A stretch of DNA of 64,000 bases, from positions 7,613,001-7,677,000 of the forward strand of contig NZ_CP012382.1 in the NCBI RefSeq assembly GCF_001267885.1. The letters are read 5' to 3'. This document shows positions 1 to 8,070 of the stretch, in pieces. A program made the translations under genes and the position numbers. Origin of the DNA: Streptomyces ambofaciens ATCC 23877 (lineage in GTDB: Bacteria > Actinomycetota > Actinomycetes > Streptomycetales > Streptomycetaceae). The notes under the pieces were generated by a model that was not told where the DNA came from, ran no database searches, and worked only from the letters and a program-made list of their open reading frames with translations. Every line of letters starts with the position of its first letter. The stretch's first letter is position 1.

Positions 1-1010
1 ATCCAGGCCAGGTATCCGGCTTGCGGCGGCTCCCAGCCGAGCTGCGGGAACTCCTCGCGCAGCCGGTCGGCGACCATGGCGAGGTTGCCCGCGAGGTACG
101 TGCGCAGGGCGTCCAGCCAGGCCGCACCCTCCCGGTACGCGGCGATGTGCCCGACCAGCGACAGCACGGCGGGGGAGGACAGGCCGTCCGCCTCCTTGAG
201 CTGACGGAGGAAGGCGTCACGCGACGCGGGATCGCCGATGATGCCGTAACTTCCGGTCAGCGCGGGCACGTTGAACGACTTGGAGGCCGAGGTGAGCACG
301 GCCCACCGTCCCTCGCCGCCGTGCCGGGCCCAGGGACGGTGGACGTGCGGGGCGTACGCCAGGTCGGAGTGGATCTCGTCGCTGATGACCGCCACGTCGT
401 ACCGTGCGCACAGCCGGGCCATCCGGTCCAGTTCGTCGGCGGACCACACCCTGCCCGTCGGGTTGTGCGGCGAGCACAGCAGCAGCACGGCCGTGTCGGG
501 GAGCGCCAGGAGCCGCTCGAACTCCGCCCAGTCGTCGATCGGGCACTCCCGGAGCCGCCGTCCGCCCGCCGCCACCGTCTTGGGGAACGCGTCGTACAGG
601 GGGGAGTGGGCGACCACGCCGTCACCGGGCCGCGACCACAGCCGCAGGAGCTGCGAGACCTGGTAGACGACGGAGGGCGCGTAGACGATGGACTCGGGGT
701 CGACCTCCGTGGCGTGCCGCGTCGCGTACCAGTGGACGACGGCGGAGAGGAAGTCGTTCTGGCGCCACCGTGAGTAGCCGAGGACTCCGTGCTCCAGACG
801 GCCGCGGAGCGCCGCCAGGATCTCCGGGGCGGTCTCGAAGTCCATGTCGGAGATCGTGAACGGCAGCAGGTCCGGCACACCGAAGCGGTCCTGGACGTAG
901 TCCCACTGCGTGCACCAGGTGCCGCGCCGGTCCACCGGGGTGTCGAAGTCGTAGGGAGCCGGCGCGCTCTCGCGGGCCGGGCCACCGGAAGGAACGGGGG
1001 AGGGGGCCAT
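1..1010 (-). CDS. MalY/PatB-type PLP aminotransferase / C-S lyase (C-terminus beyond window)
   Basis: A fold-type I PLP enzyme of the MalY/PatB group (cystathionine beta-lyase-like). The visible part is about 336 residues. It opens with DFDTPVDRRGTWCTQWD, followed by the group's F-T-I-S-D-M-D-F stretch. The middle carries CSPHNPTGRVW and ISDEIHSDL (PLP-ring Asp), and the PLP lysine lies in SASKSFNVPAL. The ATG at 1010 is 2 nt beyond the stop of the upstream PTS gene, so the two are co-transcribed. E. coli malX-malY has the same order (PTS permease, then MalY). Known of the family: beta-elimination from cystathionine or cysteine conjugates, with MalY also acting as a regulator of the maltose system. 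The substrate here is not visible. The last part of the protein is cut off by the window edge. Confidence 0.85.
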   Translation of the reverse strand, partial: MAPSPVPSGGPARESAPAPYDFDTPVDRRGTWCTQWDYVQDRFGVPDLLPFTISDMDFETAPEILAALRGRLEHGVLGYSRWRQNDFLSAVVHWYATRHATEVDPESIVYAPSVVYQVSQLLRLWSRPGDGVVAHSPLYDAFPKTVAAGGRRLRECPIDDWAEFERLLALPDTAVLLLCSPHNPTGRVWSADELDRMARLCARYDVAVISDEIHSDLAYAPHVHRPWARHGGEGRWAVLTSASKSFNVPALTGSYGIIGDPASRDAFLRQLKEADGLSSPAVLSLVGHIAAYREGAAWLDALRTYLAGNLAMVADRLREEFPQLGWEPPQAGYLAW

Positions 1011-1012
1011 GG

Positions 1013-2671
1013 TCACCCCACCGGGATCATGGTGGCGATGGCGTCCTTCACCGACTGGACCTGCGGGCCGATGACGACCTGGACGTTGTGGTCGTCGAGC
1101 TTGATGACTCCCACCGCTCCCAGTCGCTTCAGCCGTGCCTCGTCCACCTGCCCGGCGTCGCCGACGGTCATCCGCAGACGCGTGATGCAGTTGTCCAGGG
1201 AGCGGATGTTGTCGGCGCCTCCGATCGCCTCGAGGATGGCGACGGCGTCGTACTTCCCCGCGACCAGCACGCGCTCCGGTTCCGCCACCGCGTCCGATGC
1301 GGCGCCCTCGGCCGCACCGGAGGGCTCGGCCGCACCGGCGGGCCCGTCGCCCTCTCCGTCCGGCTCCCGCCCGTCCTGGGCCGGGGTCTCCTCACGGCCC
1401 GGAGTCCTGAGGTCGAAGCGGGTGATGGCCCAGCGGAAGAGGAAGTAGTACACGGCGAACCACACCGCCGCGATCACGGGGATCAGGTACCACTTGGTCG
1501 TCGAACCCTGGAGGACTCCGAAGACGAGCCAGTCGATGACGTTGCCGTCGGTGTTCCCGATGAAGACGCCGAGCACGGCCGCGGTGAGGAAGCCGAGGCC
1601 CACGAGGACCGCGTGGATGACATACAGCCACGGTGCGACGAAGAGGAAGAGGAACTCCAGCGGCTCCGTGATGCCGCCCACCACGCAGGCCACGACGCCG
1701 GACACGAGCAGGGCCTTGATCTCCGGGCGCATCCGCCGGTTCGCGCAGTGGTACATCGCCAGTGCCGCGCCCGGCAGGCCGCCCAGATAGGCGGCCATCT
1801 TGCCCTGGGAGAGGAAGTGCGTCGCGTCGGTGACGGCCGCGTTCGGCGCGGCCGAGCAGTCGAGGTGGGCGTAGAACATGTTCAGTGCGCCGGAGACCTG
1901 GTCGCCGCACACGGCTCCCGAACCGCCGACGTCCGTGAAGCGGAACATGGCGACGAGGATGTGGTGCAGGCCGATCGGCCGCAGCAGTACCTCGCCCATG
2001 CCGAAGAAGAAGGGGCCGAAGACCCCGGTGTGGCCGATGCCCCGGCCGACGGCGGTGATCCAGCCGTTGAAGGTCGGCCAGACGAGCGGGATGAGCAGAC
2101 CGAGCACGCTCAAGGCCAGGGCCGAGACGATCGGGACGAAGCGCAGCCCGCCGAAGAAGGCCAGCGCGTCGGGCATCCGCTGAGTACGGAAACGCCGGTG
2201 CAGCAGGCTGACAACGATGCCAACGGCCACGGCGCCCAGCAGGCCCGTGTCGATGGACTGCACGCCCAGTACGTCGGCGATCCCGTAGTGCTCGATCGCC
2301 TTCTCGTCCTCGAAGTCGACGCCCTTGGCGGTGAGGTAGAAGTTCACCGCGAGGTTCATGGCGGCGAAGCCCACGAAGCCGGAGAAGGCGGCGACTCCCT
2401 TGTCCTCACGGGCCAGACCGAGCGGAATCGCCATCGCGAAGAGCACGGGCAGGAACGTGAAGGCGACCAGACCGGTGTTGGCCATCCAGGTGAAGACGAG
2501 ATGCCAGCCCTCGCCCTGGAGGAAGGCAACGTTGTCAGTGACGGCCTCGCTGGACAGCGAGGAGCCGATGCCCAGCATGATGCCGCAGAACGCGAGCAGG
2601 GCCACGGGGAGCATGAACGTCTTGCCGAGCCCCTGGAGGAACTCCCAGAGGGCGGCCTTGGTCTTCTGCAT
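1013..2671 (-). CDS. PTS sugar permease EIICB, MalX/glucose family
   Basis: Membrane permease and phosphorylation subunit of a sugar phosphotransferase system, 552 aa in EIIC-EIIB order. The first ~430 residues are multi-spanning EIIC, including the conserved FGMGEVLLRPIGLHHI region and the GGITEPLEF motif (the ITEP sugar-binding signature). An Ala/Gly/Glu-rich linker leads to an EIIB domain whose phosphorylatable Cys495 lies in SLDNCITRLR. No EIIA is fused, so phosphate must come from a separate EIIA (Crr-like). A malY-like gene follows directly, and E. coli malXY is the closest organisational parallel. Sugar specificity (glucose, maltose or another alpha-glucoside) cannot be read from the sequence. 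The start ATG at 2671 lies about 130 bp from an operator-like inverted repeat at 2815-2839. Confidence 0.88.
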   Translation of the reverse strand: MQKTKAALWEFLQGLGKTFMLPVALLAFCGIMLGIGSSLSSEAVTDNVAFLQGEGWHLVFTWMANTGLVAFTFLPVLFAMAIPLGLAREDKGVAAFSGFVGFAAMNLAVNFYLTAKGVDFEDEKAIEHYGIADVLGVQSIDTGLLGAVAVGIVVSLLHRRFRTQRMPDALAFFGGLRFVPIVSALALSVLGLLIPLVWPTFNGWITAVGRGIGHTGVFGPFFFGMGEVLLRPIGLHHILVAMFRFTDVGGSGAVCGDQVSGALNMFYAHLDCSAAPNAAVTDATHFLSQGKMAAYLGGLPGAALAMYHCANRRMRPEIKALLVSGVVACVVGGITEPLEFLFLFVAPWLYVIHAVLVGLGFLTAAVLGVFIGNTDGNVIDWLVFGVLQGSTTKWYLIPVIAAVWFAVYYFLFRWAITRFDLRTPGREETPAQDGREPDGEGDGPAGAAEPSGAAEGAASDAVAEPERVLVAGKYDAVAILEAIGGADNIRSLDNCITRLRMTVGDAGQVDEARLKRLGAVGVIKLDDHNVQVVIGPQVQSVKDAIATMIPVG

Positions 2672-2814
2672 GTGAACGGAAACTTTCGGGCGCGGGGGGA
2701 CGGGGACGGAGGGGACCGTTCCGCCGCACGGATCACATCACAGCCGATCGGCGACTGTCCATGCTCCGACCAGGGGCGAGGCCCGTCCCACCGCACCGTT
2801 AGCATGTTCGAACT

Positions 2815-2839
2815 CACACGTCATCCTTCGTGATGTGTG
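2815..2839. promoter_or_regulatory. Operator-like inverted repeat between the PTS and PAP2 genes
   Basis: Arms CACACGTCA (2815-2823) and TGATGTGTG (2831-2839) pair with one mismatch around a 7-nt spacer. The repeat lies in the divergent intergenic region and touches the proposed GTG start of the PAP2 gene. It does not match the DasR dre element. A role in controlling the PTS operon is inference. Confidence 0.45.
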
Positions 2840-4240
2840 ATCTTGTGTCCGGTATCGAGCAAATGGCCCAGACAATTGAAAAAGACACCAAAGCGCATAC
2901 CCGTGCCGCCGCGCCGCGGCTTCTCGCGCGCCGTCCTGGGTGAGCCGGGGACGAAGCTGTGGGCGTCGGCGGGGGTCGCGGTCCTCGCGTCCCTCCTGGC
3001 GCTGGAGTTCGCCGCCCGACGCCACGGGCACCCGGGCCCGCTCACCGCTCAGTCGCGAGAGGTGATCCTCGCCCCGCACTCGGGACCCCTGCTGTACGCC
3101 GGTCTGGCATTGACGATGGTGGTGCTCACGTGGCGGCAACGGGTCATCGCGGCCGGCGCAGCGATCGGCATCGACATCGCCTTCTGGCTGGTGCGGTGGG
3201 CCGTCGGCGCCGAGATGAACTTCGGCAACGGCGCGCTGTGGGTGGTGCTGGGCTGCGCGGCCGTCGCCGTCACACGCCGTGCCGGCCGGGAACGGGTACT
3301 GCTGCTCAAGGGCGCCGGACTGGGCCTGCTGCTGGTGGCGGGCCACAAGACGGGTGACACCTGGCTGCTCATCACGTCCAAGACCCGCGCCCTGGTGCTC
3401 GACCAGTACCTGGCCACCGCCGATCACGCGCTGGGCAACCCCTCCTGGCTCGTCGGCCGCCTCGTCGACGCCACCGGGCCGGTCGGCGTCCGGACCCTGG
3501 AAGTCGTCTACGGCCAGCTCCCGCTGGCGGCGGCCCTCGTCGGGCTGTACCAACTGCGCCACGTGGCGGCCGAGCGCCGCTTCCCGGCCCACCACATGGT
3601 GCGGACGTTCCTGGTCATCGGGCTCCTCGGCCCGGCCATCTACATGATCTTCCCGGTCGTCGGGCCCGTCTACGCCTTCGGCGCCGAAGGCGGTCACTGG
3701 GCGATGGCCGACGTGTGGCCGAACACGCCTCCGCCCATCGGCGCACCGCTTCCGATGCCCTTCGACGGGATCACCCCGCGCAACTGCATGCCCAGCCTGC
3801 ACACGGCCTGGGCCACCACGCTCTTCATCCACACCCGCAACGGCTCACGGACGATGCGGTACGCGGGTACCTTCTGGCTGGTCGCCACCCTCGGCGCGAC
3901 GCTGGGCTTCGGCTACCACTACGGCGTGGACCTCGTCGCCGGAGTGGTCTTCGCCCTCACCGTCGAGGCGGCGATGCGCTCGCTCGCGCGGGGCTGGGAC
4001 CGCTCGGGAACCCGGCTCGTCGCCTACGGCGCGGTGGTCTTCACCGCGCTCCTGGTGTCGTACCGCTTCCTGCCCGAGGAGATGGCCGCCCACCCGTGGC
4101 TTGCCGGACCGCTGCTCCTCCTGGCGACGGCCTCGGTGATCCTCTTCTACGTGCGGACCACCAGGTCCTGGGAGTCGACGGCCGTACCGGTGCCCCTCCC
4201 CGGACCGAGGACCGTGACACCGCAGCCCGAACTCGTGTGA
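2837..4240 (+). CDS. PAP2-superfamily membrane phosphatase/phosphotransferase
   Basis: Integral membrane protein of up to 467 aa with roughly ten hydrophobic segments. The PAP2_3 type (inositolphosphotransferase/lipid phosphate phosphatase) is shown by GITPRNCMPSLHTAW (catalytic His in the SLH motif) and, about 45 residues on, GFGYHYGVDLVAG (second catalytic His and Asp). The family removes or transfers phosphate on lipid head groups at the membrane; the substrate here is unknown. The GTG at 2837 has no good ribosome-binding site and overlaps an inverted repeat. The in-frame GTG at 2903 (VPPRRGFSRAV) is an equally plausible start and would shorten the basic N-terminus by 22 residues. It is convergent with the ABC operon that ends at 4340. 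Confidence 0.8.
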   Translation: MILCPVSSKWPRQLKKTPKRIPVPPRRGFSRAVLGEPGTKLWASAGVAVLASLLALEFAARRHGHPGPLTAQSREVILAPHSGPLLYAGLALTMVVLTWRQRVIAAGAAIGIDIAFWLVRWAVGAEMNFGNGALWVVLGCAAVAVTRRAGRERVLLLKGAGLGLLLVAGHKTGDTWLLITSKTRALVLDQYLATADHALGNPSWLVGRLVDATGPVGVRTLEVVYGQLPLAAALVGLYQLRHVAAERRFPAHHMVRTFLVIGLLGPAIYMIFPVVGPVYAFGAEGGHWAMADVWPNTPPPIGAPLPMPFDGITPRNCMPSLHTAWATTLFIHTRNGSRTMRYAGTFWLVATLGATLGFGYHYGVDLVAGVVFALTVEAAMRSLARGWDRSGTRLVAYGAVVFTALLVSYRFLPEEMAAHPWLAGPLLLLATASVILFYVRTTRSWESTAVPVPLPGPRTVTPQPELV

Positions 4241-4339
4241 GCCGAGCGGCGCCGTAGGTGAACGGTCGCGGACGGGGCGGCCTCCAGCCACCGGGCACGC
4301 CGGGAGCAGGCGTACGGCCATGACGCCGGCGTCGGCGGG

Positions 4340-5206
4340 TCATCTTCCGGCGCTCTCCGCCGCCTCCCTGCGCCGCCGCTGTGCGGCGACGTCCGCCACG
4401 GGGGCGGCCAGCATCAGCGCCCGGGTGTAGGGGTGCCGTGGTGTGCCGGTGACGTCGGCGGCGTCACCGGTCTCCACGATCTCCCCACGGTGGATCACCG
4501 CCACCCGGTGGCTCATGAAGCGCACCACGGACAGGTCGTGCGTCACGAACAGGTACGCCGTGCCGGTCTGCTCCTGGATGTCCAGCAGCAGGTCGAGCAC
4601 GGCCCGCTGGGTCGTCAGGTCGAGCGCGGAGACCGGCTCGTCGCAGATGACGAGGCGCGGGCGCAGCGCCAGCGCCCGCGCGATGGCGATCCGCTGTCGT
4701 TGACCCCCGGAGAACTCCCGGGGCAACCGGTGGACGGCGTCCGCGGGCAGGTGGACGCGGTCGAGCAGAGCGCGGACCCGGTCCCGGGCCTCCTGCGGCC
4801 TCGTACCGTGCGCGATCAGGGGCTCGGCGAGGATGTCCCCGACGGTGAGGGAGGGGTTCAGGGAGGTGTAGGGGTCCTGGAAGACGACCTGGAGGTCCCG
4901 GCTCAGTGCGCGGCGGCGGGCGCGGCCGGCCCGGTGGATGTGCTCTCCGGCGAAGGCGACCGTGCCGGAGAGCACCGGCACCAGGCCGAGCACGGCCCGG
5001 CCGATGGTGGTCTTACCCGACCCGGACTCCCCGACCAGGCCGAGGGTCTCGCCCGGCCGGACGTCCAGCGACACGCCCTTGAGCACCTCGGTGCGCGCGG
5101 CGCGCCGGTTCCGTCCGGGAAAGGAGACCCGCAGGTCCCGCACCTGGAGAAGGGCGTCCGCGGCGACGGCGGGATCGGTGGTCTCGGTGACGTCGACGGC
5201 GGTCAT
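4340..5206 (-). CDS. Peptide ABC transporter ATPase, DppF/OppF type
   Basis: Cytoplasmic ATPase, 288 aa from the ATG at 5206. Walker A is GESGSGKTT, the signature FSGGQRQRI, Walker B LVICDEPVSALD, and the switch His is in FVTHDLS. The C-terminal HPYTRAL segment is characteristic of oligopeptide/dipeptide importers. The ATG overlaps the stop of the upstream permease-ATPase gene as ATGA (5203-5206), so translation is coupled. It is the last gene of a four-gene operon (SBP, DppB, DppC-D fusion, DppF) and would form the nucleotide-binding heterodimer with the ATPase half of the fusion protein. An upstream extension of the open frame is only read-through of an overlapping frame. Confidence 0.93.
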   Translation of the reverse strand: MTAVDVTETTDPAVAADALLQVRDLRVSFPGRNRRAARTEVLKGVSLDVRPGETLGLVGESGSGKTTIGRAVLGLVPVLSGTVAFAGEHIHRAGRARRRALSRDLQVVFQDPYTSLNPSLTVGDILAEPLIAHGTRPQEARDRVRALLDRVHLPADAVHRLPREFSGGQRQRIAIARALALRPRLVICDEPVSALDLTTQRAVLDLLLDIQEQTGTAYLFVTHDLSVVRFMSHRVAVIHRGEIVETGDAADVTGTPRHPYTRALMLAAPVADVAAQRRRREAAESAGR

Positions 5207-7059
5207 ACGGCGGTGCTCCTCGCCTCTCGGGGCTGCCAGGGATCCCGTGCCGGGGCCTCGTCGAGGACGGCGTCGAGCAGGGTCCGGGTGTAGGGGTCCT
5301 CGGGGGAGTGGAGGACCTGCTGGGTGGTGCCGGTCTCCACGATCCGGCCGCCGTTCATGACGGCGACGCGGTCGCACAGGTCAGCGACCACTCCGAGGTC
5401 GTGGGTGACCAGGAGGACGCCGAGGCCGCGGTCCCGCTGGAGCCTGCGCAGCAGGGCCAGGATCTCCGCCTGGACCCGGACGTCGAGCGCGGTGGTCGGT
5501 TCGTCGGCGATGAGCAGCTCGGGATCGCACGACATCGCGCCGGCGATGAGGACCCGCTGGGCCATGCCCCCGGAGATCTGGTGCGGGTACAGGCGCAGCG
5601 TGCGCTCGGGGTCCGGGATCTCCACCAGGCGCAGCAGGTCGACGGCGCGCCGGGCCGCCTCCCGGCGGGAGAGGCCGAGGGCGTGGCGCATGGGCTCCAT
5701 GAGCTGGCTGCCGATGGTGAAGGCCGGGTCGAGGTTGCTCATCGGCTCCTGCGGCACGTAGGCCACGGTGCGGCCGCGCAGCGCCCGGTGGTCGCGTTCG
5801 GGCAGCCCGACCACCTCGCGTCCCCCGACCAGGACGCTGCCCGCGCCGATCCGGCCCCCGTCGGGCAGGATGCCCAGCACCGCGAAGGCCGTCTGGGTCT
5901 TGCCGGAGCCGGATTCGCCGACGAGCCCGACGACCTCCCCGGCGCGCACGTCGAGGTCGACCCCGTGGACGACCTCCTTCTCGGTGCCGTCCGCCTGTGC
6001 GTAGGCGACGGTGAGCCCGCGCATCGACAGCAGTTCGGCCCGGTCGTCGGCGTCCGCGGACGCGCCGCCCGCCGGGCCGGGACGTCGTGCGTCCCCGGGT
6101 GCCCGCACGGCGCGGCCGCGTCGCGCGGACCGCGGGCGGGCGGCGTCCGGGCGGCCCGCGCGGTCCTCCAGCCCGTCGCGCAGGGCCGAGGCGAGCAGGA
6201 CGAGGGCGCCGTTGGTCAGCCCGAGGGCGAGCCCCGGCCACAGCATGAGCAGAGGCGCGCGCTGGATGTTCTGGAACGCCTCGTTGAGCATCGCGCCCCA
6301 GGTCGCCGCCGAGCCGCCGCCCACCCCCAGGAACTCCAGACCCGCCTGGAGGCCGATCGCGACGCCGGCGACGAGCGCGACCTGGATGATGACGGGGCCG
6401 CGCACCACGATCAGGACGTGCCGGGCCACGATGCGGGCGTCGGAGAGCCCGGAGACCTTCGCCGCGTCGATGTACAGCTCCTTGCGCACGCCCGCGACGA
6501 TGCCCCGCACGAGGCGGTGGAAGCTCGGTGCCGCGAGCACGCCCAGCACGATCATCAGGGCCCACACGTCGGGGCCGAGAATGGCACGGGAGGCGAGAAG
6601 GACCACCATGGCGGGCAGTGCCATGACGAGATCCACCGTCCAGTTGGCGGCGGAGTCGAACCGGCCGCCGCGATAGCCCGCGTACAGCCCGGAGGGCACG
6701 CCGAGGACGAGGGCGATGCCGAGGGCGATCAGCGCGCCGCCCAGGGTGTTGCGCCCGCCGTACAGGATGCGCGAGAGGATGTCGCGGCCCGCCGAGTCCA
6801 TGCCCAGCGGATGTCCGCCGCCGGGGTCGGCGAAGGCCTGGCCGAGCGAAGCGGCAGCGGGGTCCTGCGGTGCCAGCCAGGGCGCCAGGAGGACCGCGGC
6901 GACGAGCAGTACGAGCACCGCGGCGGACCCGGCGCCGAGCGGGTTGCGCAGCAGCCGCCGCAGGACGCGAGGGGCGGGCGCGGTGGGGCTGCCGGCGGAG
7001 GCCGCCCCGGTGCCGGGGCGGCCCGTGCGGGCCGGGTCGGCCGGAAGGTTCTCGCTCAT
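5203..7059 (-). CDS. Fused permease-ATPase (DppC-DppD) of the peptide ABC transporter
   Basis: 618 aa from the ATG at 7059. Residues ~1-310 are a DppC-type permease: a Pro/Ala-rich cytoplasmic N-tail, then LGMDSAGRDILSRILYGGR and six membrane segments with the EAA-loop region (YIDAAKVSGLSDARI). A basic, Ala/Arg-rich linker leads to a DppD-type ATPase with Walker A GESGSGKTQ, signature ISGGMAQRV, Walker B LLIADEPTTALD and the terminal SPEDPYTRTLL. Permease-ATPase fusions occur in actinobacterial Dpp/Opp operons, so this is a natural architecture, not an assembly join. Both ends are coupled: ATGA overlaps with dppB at 7056-7059 and with dppF at 5203-5206. The signature Gln is replaced by Met, as in many DppD proteins. 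Confidence 0.9.
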   Translation of the reverse strand: MSENLPADPARTGRPGTGAASAGSPTAPAPRVLRRLLRNPLGAGSAAVLVLLVAAVLLAPWLAPQDPAAASLGQAFADPGGGHPLGMDSAGRDILSRILYGGRNTLGGALIALGIALVLGVPSGLYAGYRGGRFDSAANWTVDLVMALPAMVVLLASRAILGPDVWALMIVLGVLAAPSFHRLVRGIVAGVRKELYIDAAKVSGLSDARIVARHVLIVVRGPVIIQVALVAGVAIGLQAGLEFLGVGGGSAATWGAMLNEAFQNIQRAPLLMLWPGLALGLTNGALVLLASALRDGLEDRAGRPDAARPRSARRGRAVRAPGDARRPGPAGGASADADDRAELLSMRGLTVAYAQADGTEKEVVHGVDLDVRAGEVVGLVGESGSGKTQTAFAVLGILPDGGRIGAGSVLVGGREVVGLPERDHRALRGRTVAYVPQEPMSNLDPAFTIGSQLMEPMRHALGLSRREAARRAVDLLRLVEIPDPERTLRLYPHQISGGMAQRVLIAGAMSCDPELLIADEPTTALDVRVQAEILALLRRLQRDRGLGVLLVTHDLGVVADLCDRVAVMNGGRIVETGTTQQVLHSPEDPYTRTLLDAVLDEAPARDPWQPREARSTAV

Positions 7060-7997
7060 GCGACCCTCGCCTTGGGGTTGAGCCAGCCGATCATGATGTC
7101 GACCAGAAGGTTGATCAGGACGACGCCGACCACCGTGAGCATGACCAGTGCCATGATCACCGGGATGTCGCCGCGGGTGGTGTAGGTGACGGTCATGCTG
7201 CCGATGCCGGGCAGCCCGAAGATCTGCTCCACGACGACCGCGCCGCCGAGCAGCCCCACGAACTGCATGCCGAGAACGGACAGCGCGGGCGCGCAGGCGT
7301 TGCGCAGGACGTGCCGGAGGACGATCCGGGAGGCGGGCAAACCGCGGGCGCGCAGGGTGCGCACGTAGTCCTGGCGCAGTACGTCGATCACCGCGCCGCG
7401 CACCTGCTGGGAGACGCCGGCCACGGAGGCCACCGACAGGGCCAGCACCGGGAGGGTGATCGTGGACAGCCAGCCGCCGGGCGAGTCGGTGAACGGGATG
7501 TAGCCGATGGCGGGGAACCAGTTCAGCTCGACCGCGAAGACCAGCACGAGGACGAGGGTCACGAGGAAGCCGGGGAGCGCGTAGCCCACGACGCCCAGCA
7601 CCTGCACCACGCGGTCGACGGCGCCGCGACGGACCCCCGCCCAGACGCCGAGCAGGAACGACACGACCGTGGTGACCAGCGTGACGCCGAGCATCAGGCT
7701 GGCGGTGACCGGCAGCCGGCCCAGCACCGCCTGGGTGACGTCCTCGCTGGTGAACCAGGAGGTTCCCAGGTCGCCGCGGACGGCGTGGGACAGCCAGTCG
7801 GCGTACTGCTCCCACACCGGCCGGTCCAGGCCGAGGGAGGTGTTCTTGGCGTCGACGGCGGCCTGGTCGGCCCCCTGGCCGAGGAGTTGCCTGCCGACGT
7901 CGGTGTCGGGGACCGACAGCAGCACGTAGGTGAGGAAGGAGATGACGGCCAGGAGCAGGGCGCCGGAGGCGATCCGGCGGGTGATGAAGGTCAGCAT
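7056..7997 (-). CDS. Peptide ABC transporter permease, DppB type
   Basis: 313-aa inner-membrane permease. It has the family's N-terminal helix (TRRIASGALLLAVISFLTY), a long extracellular loop with the LGLDRPVWEQY segment, and the EAA loop with YVRTLRARGL and the conserved EQIFGLPGIG near the C-terminus. It forms the translocation pore with the DppC half of the next protein. The substrate-binding protein gene lies 73 nt upstream and the fused permease-ATPase overlaps downstream. The peptide or nickel substrate cannot be distinguished. Confidence 0.92.
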   Translation of the reverse strand: MLTFITRRIASGALLLAVISFLTYVLLSVPDTDVGRQLLGQGADQAAVDAKNTSLGLDRPVWEQYADWLSHAVRGDLGTSWFTSEDVTQAVLGRLPVTASLMLGVTLVTTVVSFLLGVWAGVRRGAVDRVVQVLGVVGYALPGFLVTLVLVLVFAVELNWFPAIGYIPFTDSPGGWLSTITLPVLALSVASVAGVSQQVRGAVIDVLRQDYVRTLRARGLPASRIVLRHVLRNACAPALSVLGMQFVGLLGGAVVVEQIFGLPGIGSMTVTYTTRGDIPVIMALVMLTVVGVVLINLLVDIMIGWLNPKARVA

Positions 7998-8070
7998 GGC
8001 ACTCGGTATCCGTGACGGACCGCCGGGGACGGTGCGGGCGTCGGCCGCCCGGCCCGGCCCCGGCCCGGGG

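Noticed and set aside
1088..2833. A 581-codon plus-strand open frame opposite the PTS gene
   Set aside because: Antisense shadow of the EIICB gene; His/Glu/Asp-rich, no domain.
5203..7059. Permease-ATPase fusion as an assembly error
   Set aside because: Both junctions are coupled by ATGA overlaps with neighbours and the linker is in frame; such fusions are known in actinobacterial Dpp operons.
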